DNA of 64,000 bases, taken from contig NZ_BLJU01000009.1 of assembly GCF_009932725.1 (NCBI RefSeq), forward strand, positions 62,001 through 126,000, given 5' to 3'. Each line of letters opens with the position of its first letter. Position 1 is the first letter of the stretch. The notes under the pieces are model-generated. The model ran no database searches, was not told the origin of the DNA, and was given only the letters and a program-made list of their open reading frames with translations. The translations under genes were made by a program, and so were the position numbers. The DNA is from Pseudomonas yangonensis. Its GTDB lineage: Bacteria > Pseudomonadota > Gammaproteobacteria > Pseudomonadales > Pseudomonadaceae. This document shows, one piece after another, positions 56,997 through 64,000 of this stretch.

Positions 56997-58370
56997 ATGC
57001 TCAAACGCTCCACGATAAACGCTTCCGTCAGCCCCAAGGGCAGCCTGGAAACCCTCTCCCAGCGCGAAGTGCAGCAATTGCGCGAAACCGGCTCGGGCAG
57101 CGTCTACCGCCTGTTCCGCCAGTGCGCCCTGGCGATCCTCAACACCGGCTCGCACAGCGACAACGCCAAGACCATCCTCGAGGCCTACCCGGACTTCGAA
57201 GTGAAGATTCACCAGCAGGATCGCGGCATCCGCCTGGAACTGATCAACGCACCGGCCGATGCCTTCGTCGACGGCGAGATGATCGCCAGCACCCGCGAGA
57301 TGCTGTTCAGCGCCCTGCGCGACATCGTCTACACGCAGAGCGAGCTGGAGAACAAACGCATCGATCTGGACAGCTCCGAAGGCATCACCGATTACGTCTT
57401 CCACCTGCTGCGCAACGCCCACACCCTGCGCAGCGGCGTCGAGCCGAGGATGGTGGTGTGCTGGGGCGGCCACTCGATCAGCACCGAGGAATACAAGTAC
57501 ACCAAGAAGGTCGGCCACGAGCTGGGCCTGCGCGGCCTGGACATCTGCACCGGCTGCGGCCCGGGCGTGATGAAGGGGCCGATGAAGGGCGCCACCATCA
57601 GCCACGCCAAGCAGCGCAACCTCACCGGCCGCTACCTGGGTCTGACCGAGCCGGGCATCATCGCCGCCGAAGCGCCGAACCCGATCGTCAACGAACTGGT
57701 GATCCTGCCGGACATCGAGAAGCGCCTGGAGGCCTTCGTTCGCGTCGGCCACGGCATCATCATCTTCCCGGGCGGCGCCGGCACGGCCGAAGAATTCCTC
57801 TACCTGCTGGGCATCCTCACCCACCCGGACAACCAGGATCTGCCCTTCCCGGTCATCCTCACCGGGCCGAAGAGCGCCGGCCCTTACTTGCAGCAGTTGC
57901 ATGACTTCATCGGCGCTACCCTGGGCGAGGCGGCGCAGCAGCGCTACCGCATGATCGTCAACGACCCGGCCGAAGTGGCCCGCGAAATGGCGGTCGGCAT
58001 CAAGGCCGTGCGCCAGTTCCGCCGCGAGCGCAACGACGCCTTCCACTTCAACTGGCTGCTGAAGATCGACGAGAGCTTCCAGCACCCGTTCGAACCGACC
58101 CATGAAGCCATGGCCAGCCTCAACCTGACCCGCGAGCAGCCGCTGCACCACCTGGCCGCCAACCTGCGCCGCGCCTTCTCCGGCATCGTCGCCGGCAACG
58201 TCAAGGAGAACGGCATCCGCCTGATCGAGGAACATGGCCCGTACGAGATCCGTGGCGAAACCACTATCATGCGTCCGCTGGATCGCTTGCTGCAGGCGTT
58301 CGTCGAGCAGCATCGCATGAAGCTGCCAGGCGGCAGCGCCTACGAGCCTTGCTACCGGGTAGTGGACTGA
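56997..58370 (+). CDS. ppnN: Nucleotide 5'-monophosphate nucleosidase PpnN (LOG family)
   Basis: 457 residues from ATG 56997 (MLKRSTINASVSPKGSLETL). LOG signature PGGAGTAEE at 258-266 and CTGCGPGVMKGPMKGATI as phosphate-site loop. E. coli PpnN (YgdH, 454 residues) splits purine and pyrimidine nucleotides into base and ribose-5-phosphate and is controlled by (p)ppGpp. N- and C-terminal PpnN extensions are present. A ribosome site CAGGAACAC is about 9 bases before the ATG. The upstream frame overlaps the previous gene without homology. Confidence 0.93.
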   Translation: MLKRSTINASVSPKGSLETLSQREVQQLRETGSGSVYRLFRQCALAILNTGSHSDNAKTILEAYPDFEVKIHQQDRGIRLELINAPADAFVDGEMIASTREMLFSALRDIVYTQSELENKRIDLDSSEGITDYVFHLLRNAHTLRSGVEPRMVVCWGGHSISTEEYKYTKKVGHELGLRGLDICTGCGPGVMKGPMKGATISHAKQRNLTGRYLGLTEPGIIAAEAPNPIVNELVILPDIEKRLEAFVRVGHGIIIFPGGAGTAEEFLYLLGILTHPDNQDLPFPVILTGPKSAGPYLQQLHDFIGATLGEAAQQRYRMIVNDPAEVAREMAVGIKAVRQFRRERNDAFHFNWLLKIDESFQHPFEPTHEAMASLNLTREQPLHHLAANLRRAFSGIVAGNVKENGIRLIEEHGPYEIRGETTIMRPLDRLLQAFVEQHRMKLPGGSAYEPCYRVVD

Positions 58371-58418
58371 GCAATAAGCAGGCTTCCGGGGCGCGGGCAA
58401 AATCGCTAATCTGGCGCA

Positions 58419-59177
58419 ATGCCATCTATCCAGCGCCAGCTCGTCGCCATTTTGCTGCTAGGCTCCATCGCGTTCTCCGCGCGCGGAGAAACGTTGCGCC
58501 TGGTTACGGAAGCCTGGGCGCCGTATGTCTATGAAGAAAATGGCCAGGCGGCCGGCCTCGACTATGAGATCACCCGCGAGGTCCTGCGCCGCCTGGGTAT
58601 CGAGTTCGACCTGCAGTTCCTGCCCTGGAAGCGCTGCCTGCTGGCACTGGAGCAGGGGCTAGCCGACGGCATTCTGGACATTTTTCATCTGCCAGAACGT
58701 GAAGCGAGCATGCGCTTCGTCGAAGAGCCACTGAGCGACGTCGAATTCGTGCTGTTTCACGCGCGCAGTCGCCCCTATCCCTATGAACGCCTGGAAGACC
58801 TGCGCGATCTGGTGGTCGGCATCTCGCCCGGGTATTGGTACGCCAATGAAAGCTTCCGTACCTCGACCCTGTTCAGCCGCGAGGAGGCGCCGACCCATGA
58901 AGCCAACCTGGGCAAACTGATTCGTCACCGGGTCGACCTGGTGGTCAGCGATCGTCGCGCCGGGCTTTACCTGGGCGCACAACTGGGCCTGCTCGAACAA
59001 ATCGACTACAACCGCAAGGCCATCGGCCATGACCGCCTGTATCTGGCATTGCGCAAGGACCCGGCGTTCGCGAGTCTGGCCGCCGACTTCGCCCGCGAGT
59101 TGCGACGCTTCAAGCGTGAACCGGCCTACGCCGAACTGCAGCGACGTTACACCATCCCCGAGAACCTCAGACCGTGA
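58419..59177 (+). CDS. Family-3 periplasmic solute-binding protein
   Basis: 252 residues. Signal peptide (MPSIQRQLVAILLLGSIAFSARG), then LRLVTEAWAPYVYEENGQAAGLDYEI and LPWKRCLLALEQGLADGILDIFHLPER, typical of SBP_bac_3. A second such orphan lies at 18777. No permease or ATPase adjacent; ligand unknown. 48 bp behind ppnN. Confidence 0.8.
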   Translation: MPSIQRQLVAILLLGSIAFSARGETLRLVTEAWAPYVYEENGQAAGLDYEITREVLRRLGIEFDLQFLPWKRCLLALEQGLADGILDIFHLPEREASMRFVEEPLSDVEFVLFHARSRPYPYERLEDLRDLVVGISPGYWYANESFRTSTLFSREEAPTHEANLGKLIRHRVDLVVSDRRAGLYLGAQLGLLEQIDYNRKAIGHDRLYLALRKDPAFASLAADFARELRRFKREPAYAELQRRYTIPENLRP

Positions 59178-59366
59178 ACCAACCGACGGGCTGGTAGCTG
59201 CGCATGCCATAAGCTCTGTTATACTCGGGACTTCCCGCCAGGCTTGCGCCCGGATGCTAGCTCCCAGAAGCCAGCAGTACCGGACGGGATCACGCGCCCC
59301 ACGCATGATTCAAGCCAGGCAATATCACCCCATAGGGCCACGCCCTCACTACGTACAGGATTGCCC

Positions 59367-61256
59367 ATGTCCTTTGCTTCCCTCGGTCTCTCCGAGGCTC
59401 TAGTCCGTGCGATCGAATCCGCCGGCTACACCCAGCCCACTCCGGTGCAACAGCGGGCCATTCCCGCCGTGTTGCAAGGTCGCGATCTCATGGTGGCGGC
59501 CCAGACGGGCACGGGCAAGACCGCAGGCTTCGCCCTGCCGATTCTCGAGCGTCTGTTCCCTGCCGGCCACCCGGACCGCGAACAGCGCCACGGCCCGAAA
59601 CAGCCGCGCGTGCTGGTGCTGACCCCCACCCGCGAACTGGCCGCCCAGGTCCACGACAGCTTCAAGATCTATGCGCGTGACCTGAAATTCGTCAGCGCCT
59701 GCATCTTCGGCGGCGTCGGCATGAACCCGCAGGTCCAGGCACTGGCCAAGGGCGTCGACGTACTCGTCGCCTGCCCGGGCCGCCTGCTCGACCTGGCCGG
59801 CCAGGGCAGCGTCGATCTGTCCCATGTGGAAATCCTGGTACTGGACGAAGCCGACCGCATGCTCGACATGGGCTTCATCCATGACGTGAAGAAGGTCCTC
59901 GCCCGCCTGCCGGCGCAACGCCAGAACCTGCTGTTCTCGGCGACCTTCTCCAAGGACATCACCGACCTGGCCGGCAAGCTGCTGCACAACCCGGAGCGCA
60001 TCGAGGTCACCCCGCCGAACACCACGGTCGAGCGTATCGAGCAGCGTATATTCCGCCTGGCCGCCAGCCACAAGCGCGCCCTGCTCGCCCACCTGATCAC
60101 CCAGGGGGCCTGGGAGCAGGTGCTGGTATTCACCCGCACCAAGCATGGCGCCAACCGCCTCGCCGAGTATCTCGAAAAGCATGGCCTGCCGGCTGCCGCG
60201 ATCCACGGCAACAAGAGCCAGAACGCACGCACCAAGGCCCTGGCCGACTTCAAGGCGAACAAGGTGCGCATCCTCGTCGCCACCGATATCGCTGCTCGCG
60301 GTCTGGACATCGATCAACTGCCGCATGTGGTCAACTTCGAACTGCCCAATGTCGAGGAGGACTACGTCCACCGCATCGGCCGTACCGGTCGCGCCGGGCG
60401 TAGCGGTGAGGCGATCTCGCTGGTCGCCCCGGACGAAGAGAAGCTGCTGAAAAGCATCGAGCGCATGACCAAGCAGAAGATCCCCGATGGCGATCTGATG
60501 GGCTTCGATGCCAGCGCCGTGGAAGCGGAGCGCCCGGAAGTGCGCGAGCCACGCCAACCGCGCAACGCCGGGCAGAAGAAACAGAAAGCCGAAGGTGGCG
60601 AAAAGCCCAAGGGCGAGCGCCACGCCAGCGGTCGCAAGGACAAGGGCAAGGACAGCGGCAAGGAACAGAAGGCCAAGCCGCAAGGCCAGAAGCGCCGCGG
60701 TCAGAAACCGCGCAACGAAAGCCAGCCCCAGGCCGCCGCAGCGATCCCGCCGCTGCCACCGGATCGCGACCCGGAAGAGTTTCTCGACGATGAAATCGAC
60801 AACTTCGGTAACCGTGTCGACTACGTCAGCCCCAACCAGAACAAGCAGCAGGGCCGTGGCCGCCGCTCCGGTGGCGCGCCAGCCAACGCTGCGGCGCAGG
60901 GTCAGCCTCGGCAGAACGGCAAAGGTCCGCGCAACAACAACGGCGGCAGCAATGGCGCGGGCAAGAGCCGTCGTCAGGGCGGCGGCCAGGCCGGCCAAGG
61001 CGGTCAGGGCCGTAACGGTGGCAACCGTGGCCGCGCTCGTCCTGCCCATGATGGTCGCATCACCTCGCTCGACCGTGACGAGCTGCCACGCTCCGATGCG
61101 GCCGTACGCAATCCGCGCGAGAAGCAGCCGATCATCATGCACAAGGGCTCGCGCCTGGATCGCTTCCCCACCGCCGAGCAACTCGACGAGCTGAGCAACA
61201 GCACCCGTCCGCGTGGCGAGAAGCCGGCACTGCTCACGCGCAACCGCGACGAGTAA
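59367..61256 (+). CDS. rhlE: DEAD-box RNA helicase RhlE-type with long basic tail
   Basis: 629 residues. Helicase core at 1-390: AQTGTGKT 45-52, PTRELA 87-92, DEAD 160-163, SAT and [11 protein letters not shown]. Residues ~400-629 form a low-complexity Lys/Arg/Gln/Gly-rich tail (runs such as [14 protein letters not shown] and [15 protein letters not shown]), probably disordered and RNA-binding, ending in a conserved [20 protein letters not shown]. Roles in ribosome assembly and messenger decay are known for RhlE proteins. ATG 59367; a TATACT hexamer at 59220 may be its -10. Corresponds in position to PA0428. Confidence 0.92.
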   Translation: MSFASLGLSEALVRAIESAGYTQPTPVQQRAIPAVLQGRDLMVAAQTGTGKTAGFALPILERLFPAGHPDREQRHGPKQPRVLVLTPTRELAAQVHDSFKIYARDLKFVSACIFGGVGMNPQVQALAKGVDVLVACPGRLLDLAGQGSVDLSHVEILVLDEADRMLDMGFIHDVKKVLARLPAQRQNLLFSATFSKDITDLAGKLLHNPERIEVTPPNTTVERIEQRIFRLAASHKRALLAHLITQGAWEQVLVFTRTKHGANRLAEYLEKHGLPAAAIHGNKSQNARTKALADFKANKVRILVATDIAARGLDIDQLPHVVNFELPNVEEDYVHRIGRTGRAGRSGEAISLVAPDEEKLLKSIERMTKQKIPDGDLMGFDASAVEAERPEVREPRQPRNAGQKKQKAEGGEKPKGERHASGRKDKGKDSGKEQKAKPQGQKRRGQKPRNESQPQAAAAIPPLPPDRDPEEFLDDEIDNFGNRVDYVSPNQNKQQGRGRRSGGAPANAAAQGQPRQNGKGPRNNNGGSNGAGKSRRQGGGQAGQGGQGRNGGNRGRARPAHDGRITSLDRDELPRSDAAVRNPREKQPIIMHKGSRLDRFPTAEQLDELSNSTRPRGEKPALLTRNRDE

Positions 61257-61271
61257 GCTGACGCGCAAACG

Positions 61272-61301
61272 AAAACGCCGCCCGATGGGCGGCGTTTTTG
61301 T
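61272..61301 (+). terminator. Intrinsic terminator after rhlE
   Basis: AAAACGCCGCCC - GAT - GGGCGGCGTTTT followed by TG and TTT; a 12-bp perfect stem with T-run. Confidence 0.9.
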
Positions 61302-61330
61302 TTAGGGGGGAGAGACCAGTGGAGAACCAC

Positions 61331-61454
61331 CCCTCTCCCGCCCTACGGGCACCCCGCTCCGCGCCCCTGCCTGATCGCCAGCGATCAGGCGCTCATCGGC
61401 GTAGGAGGCGGTGCCTCCAAAAGCACGCCTCTTCGCCCCATAAATGGGAGAGGG
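61331..61454. repeat. Repeat region between rhlE and yceI
   Basis: Outer inverted repeat CCCTCTCCC (61331-61339) / GGGAGAGGG (61446-61454), with a CTGATCGC-CAGC-GATCAG hairpin inside. A perfect dyad GGCCGCTAGCGGCC lies just after at 61464-61477. No gene in the 228-bp gap. Confidence 0.45.
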
Positions 61455-61484
61455 TCATCAGATGGCCGCTAGCGGCCGTTTTCT

Positions 61485-62060
61485 TTACTGACGAATACCT
61501 TCGATCGAGATGATCAGCTCGACGGTTTCCGAAGCCGGGCCGAGGTCCATGGCGATGTCGAAATCCTTCAGTTTCAGGGTAGTGGTGCCTTCGAAGCCGG
61601 CGCGGTAGCCGCCCCACGGGTCCTTGCCTTCACCGATGAACTTGGCGGCGATGACGACCGGCTTGGTCACGCCATTCAGGGTCAGGTTACCGGTAACGTC
61701 GGCAGTGCCTTCACCGGTGGACTTGACCGAAGTGGACTCGAAGGTCGCGGTGTCGTGCTTGCTGGCGTTGAGGAAATCGGCGCTGCGGATGTGCTTGTCA
61801 CGCTCGGCGTGGTTGGTGTCGACGCTGGCGGTCTTCAGGGTCACGCTGACCTTGCTCGCCTCGGGCTTGTCGGCGTCAAAGCTGAACTTGCCGTCGAAGT
61901 CCTTGAAGGTGCCGTACAGCCAGCTGTAGCCCAGATGGCTGATCTTGAAATTGACGAAAGCGTGCTGGCCTTGCTTGTCGATAACGTAGTCGGCTGCCAT
62001 GGCCTGACCGCCGATCAGAGCGGAGCCCAGAACCAGTGCAGCGAGGGCGTTCTTCAACAT
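61485..62060 (-). CDS. YceI family periplasmic lipid-binding-like protein
   Basis: 191 residues. Signal peptide cleaved after AMA (residue 22), then a lipocalin-like barrel: [46 protein letters not shown] and [11 protein letters not shown], all typical YceI blocks. Family members bind isoprenoid chains. Directly downstream of the cytochrome b561 gene (62 bp), the common yceJ-yceI pair. P. aeruginosa PasP (PA0423) holds this place there. Confidence 0.93.
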   Translation of the reverse strand: MLKNALAALVLGSALIGGQAMAADYVIDKQGQHAFVNFKISHLGYSWLYGTFKDFDGKFSFDADKPEASKVSVTLKTASVDTNHAERDKHIRSADFLNASKHDTATFESTSVKSTGEGTADVTGNLTLNGVTKPVVIAAKFIGEGKDPWGGYRAGFEGTTTLKLKDFDIAMDLGPASETVELIISIEGIRQ

Positions 62061-62122
62061 GGGGGTGTTCTCCTTGCGAGGTTGTCGATCTAGTCGGGCC
62101 TTGGCCCGGGTTATGAAATGCG

Positions 62123-62668
62123 TCAGCGCCCGAACATCCGCAGCAGAGTGCTGTCGCGGTCGATGAAATGATGTTTGAGTGCGGCCAGCCCATGCACAAC
62201 GGCGAAGATCACCAGGCCCCAGGCCAGGTACTCATGGACGGCACCCGCGATATCTTCCTGCTGCGCAATACCCGTCAGGGTTGCCGGCACGCTGAACAGC
62301 CCGAATACCTCAATGCCACGGCCATCGGCGGTGGAGATCAGATAACCGGAGATCATCACGCCGAACAGCCCGAGGTAGAGCGCGCCATGCCCGAGCTTGG
62401 AGGCCAGGCGAGTAAGCGGGCCATGGCTGCTCAGGGCCGCCGGCGCCGGGTTGAGGACACGCCAAAGCACGCGCAGCAGCATGACTGCGAACAGCACAAT
62501 ACCGATGCTCTTGTGCAGGTCGGGCGCACTCTGGCGCCACGGATCGTAATAGCTGAGCCCCACCATCCAGAAGCCAAGGCCGAACAGACCGAATACGGCC
62601 AGCGCGACCAGCCAGTGCAGCAGCACGCTGACCAGACCATAACGAGCAGAGGTGTTGCGCCATTGCAT
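62123..62668 (-). CDS. Cytochrome b561 (YceJ-like)
   Basis: 181 residues with four membrane helices and His residues in helices 1, 2, 3 and 4 ([43 protein letters not shown]) able to hold two b-type hemes. Likely a quinone:periplasm electron carrier acting with the YceI protein encoded next. AT-rich dyads lie in its upstream region. Confidence 0.92.
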   Translation of the reverse strand: MQWRNTSARYGLVSVLLHWLVALAVFGLFGLGFWMVGLSYYDPWRQSAPDLHKSIGIVLFAVMLLRVLWRVLNPAPAALSSHGPLTRLASKLGHGALYLGLFGVMISGYLISTADGRGIEVFGLFSVPATLTGIAQQEDIAGAVHEYLAWGLVIFAVVHGLAALKHHFIDRDSTLLRMFGR

Positions 62669-62713
62669 GAGGGACTTTCCTGATCCAGATTCCGAGCAAG
62701 ACTAACGGTAAAT

Positions 62714-62766
62714 ATATCGATTTAAAGCGGAAAATTTCGCTATGAAAGATCGATAAAAACGATATC
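62714..62766 (-). promoter_or_regulatory. AT-rich dyads upstream of the cytochrome b561/yceI pair
   Basis: ATATCGAT at 62714-62721 and GATCGATAAAAACGATATC at 62748-62766, the latter with inverted ATCG / CGAT arms in a T-N11-A-like form. They lie in a 248-bp gap between divergent genes and are candidate regulator sites for the cytochrome/yceI unit. Confidence 0.5.
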
Positions 62767-62916
62767 TCATTTCGAGTTTTTTCAGGCCATCCGCTTAGCG
62801 CACGCCGCCTGCGCAAAATGCCCCATCAGCGATACGGACAGCGGGTCATGCCGGATCAGCCGTGTATCCCGGACACCTTCTGGTAGGCTGTGGCGCTGGA
62901 TACTGGGAGATTCTTC

Positions 62917-64000
62917 ATGAGCCTGAACGACCACTGGATGCAACGCGACCTTGACGTGTTGTGGCACCCCTGCACGCAGATGAAGGACCATGAGCGCCTG
63001 CCCCTGGTGGCGATCCGCAAGGCCTCCGGTGTCTGGCTGGAAGACTTCGAAGGCAAGCGCTACCTGGACGCAGTCAGCTCTTGGTGGGTGAACGTCTTCG
63101 GCCACGCCAACCCGCGCATCAACGCGCGTATCCGCGAGCAGCTGGAGAGCCTGGAGCACGTCATGCTCGCCGGCTTCACCCATCAGCCAGTCATCGAACT
63201 GTCCGAGCGCCTGGTGCAGATCACTCCGCCCGGGCTGAACAAGGTGTTCTATGCCGACAACGGCTCGTCGGGCATCGAGGTAGCGCTGAAGATGAGCTTT
63301 CACTACTGGCTCAACAACGGCCAGGCCGGCAAGAAACGCTTCGTCACCCTCACCAACAGCTACCACGGCGAAACCGTGGCGGCGATGTCGGTGGGCGACG
63401 TGTCGCTGTTCACCGACACCTACAAGGCGCTGCTGCTCGACACCATCAAGGTGCCCAGCCCCGACTGCTACCTGCGCCCCGACGGCGTGAGCTGGGAGGA
63501 GCATTCGCGCGTCATGTTCGCCCATATGGAGCAGACGCTGGCCGAGCACCACCATGAGGTTGCCGCGGTGATCGTCGAACCGCTGATCCAGGGCGCCGGC
63601 GGCATGCGCATGTACCACCCGATCTACCTCAAGCTGTTGCGCGAGGCCTGCGACCGCTATGGCGTGCACCTGATCCATGACGAAATTGCTGTCGGCTTCG
63701 GCCGCACCGGCACCCTGTTCGCCTGCGAGCAGGCCGGCATCACTCCTGACTTTCTGGTGCTGTCCAAGGCGCTGACCGGCGGCTACCTGCCAATGGCCGC
63801 GGTGCTGACCACCGACGACGTTTACGGCGCCTTCTATGACGACTACGCGACGCTGCGCGCCTTCCTTCATTCGCACACCTACACCGGTAACCCGCTGGCC
63901 TGCGCCGCCGCGCTGGCGACCCTGGATATCTTCCGTGACGACGATGTGATCGAGCGCAACAAGGCCTTGGCGGCACGCATGGCCAGCGCCACTGCGCACC
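62917..64000 (+). CDS. bioA: Adenosylmethionine-8-amino-7-oxononanoate aminotransferase (3' truncated by window)
   Basis: 361 residues are visible; the gene runs off the right edge. PLP enzyme of biotin synthesis that uses SAM as amino donor. Starts MSLNDHWMQRDLDVLWHPCT; WWVNVFGHANPRINARI, FYADNGSSGIEVALKM, NSYHGETVAAMSVGD, HDEIAVGFGRTGTLFACEQA, and the PLP lysine at ~284 in LSKALTGGYLPM. GGGAGA 8-13 bases before ATG 62917. The next P. aeruginosa neighbours (PA0420 region) fit this place beyond yceI. Confidence 0.95.
   Translation, partial: MSLNDHWMQRDLDVLWHPCTQMKDHERLPLVAIRKASGVWLEDFEGKRYLDAVSSWWVNVFGHANPRINARIREQLESLEHVMLAGFTHQPVIELSERLVQITPPGLNKVFYADNGSSGIEVALKMSFHYWLNNGQAGKKRFVTLTNSYHGETVAAMSVGDVSLFTDTYKALLLDTIKVPSPDCYLRPDGVSWEEHSRVMFAHMEQTLAEHHHEVAAVIVEPLIQGAGGMRMYHPIYLKLLREACDRYGVHLIHDEIAVGFGRTGTLFACEQAGITPDFLVLSKALTGGYLPMAAVLTTDDVYGAFYDDYATLRAFLHSHTYTGNPLACAAALATLDIFRDDDVIERNKALAARMASATAH

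Noticed and set aside
62782..63999. Minus-strand frame over the right edge
   Set aside because: Shadow of bioA, which reads in the plus direction with PLP lysine and all family motifs.

Overview
The window is a high-GC chromosomal segment of a Pseudomonas species. Gene content and order match Pseudomonas strongly: choline/glycine-betaine genes (gbdR, cbcVWX, betIBA), the block metK - ArsR/methyltransferase - tkt - epd - pgk - two small lipoproteins - fba, and the block ahcY - metF - rhlE - yceI - bioA. From memory of P. aeruginosa PAO1 these blocks correspond to PA5372-PA5401, PA0546-PA0555 and PA0420-PA0432, but here they are brought together and rearranged. The arrangement would suit a P. 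mendocina/oleovorans-type species, which is an inference. There are no phage genes, intact insertion sequences, CRISPR arrays, tRNAs or rRNAs that I can see. The two ends cut genes: etfB on the left and bioA on the right.

Region 1 (1-14.2 kb) is quaternary-ammonium metabolism. It holds the end of an electron-transfer flavoprotein gene, the activator gbdR, and one ABC transporter core (cbcV ATPase, cbcW permease) surrounded by three periplasmic binding proteins. It ends with the repressor betI and the two enzymes betB and betA that oxidise choline to glycine betaine. Two copies of a BetI-type operator lie upstream of betI and upstream of betB. A 216-bp MITE-like element separates the second operator from betB.

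Region 2 (14.2-36.8 kb) is mixed housekeeping and accessory content: an MFS exporter, DbpA helicase, two diguanylate cyclases of different architecture, a family-3 solute-binding protein, an HI0933-type flavoprotein and an RCK-domain anion transporter. It continues with alanine dehydrogenase, a TetR-controlled pair of glutathione-transferase genes with two matching operators, the slipin/NfeD membrane pair, a FUSC-type transporter, a Gre-like factor, a YgjP metallopeptidase, a PQQ sugar dehydrogenase and a PL7 alginate lyase.

Region 3 (36.8-64 kb) is central carbon and one-carbon/SAM metabolism: fba, pgk, epd and tkt on the minus strand, then an ArsR-methyltransferase regulator with metK, and ahcY behind an S-adenosylhomocysteine riboswitch, followed by metF. 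Around them sit ligB, a small cytochrome c-like lipoprotein, MAPEG, an uncharacterised two-gene secreted pair, the nucleotide nucleosidase ppnN, the helicase rhlE, the cytochrome b561/YceI pair and bioA. The mexR-mexAB-oprM efflux locus that I remember lying between rhlE and the yceI homologue in P. aeruginosa is absent.

Small repeats are frequent: REP-type hairpins, a GTAGGGTGGAT hairpin family, and a MITE-like family with a shared core found in two complete copies plus one shrunken one. Two of these copies supply the stop codon of the gene they follow. No large undescribed system is evident. The least explained items are the 949-bp gap before cbcV, the composite MITE family and the secreted pair at 54.0-56.9 kb.
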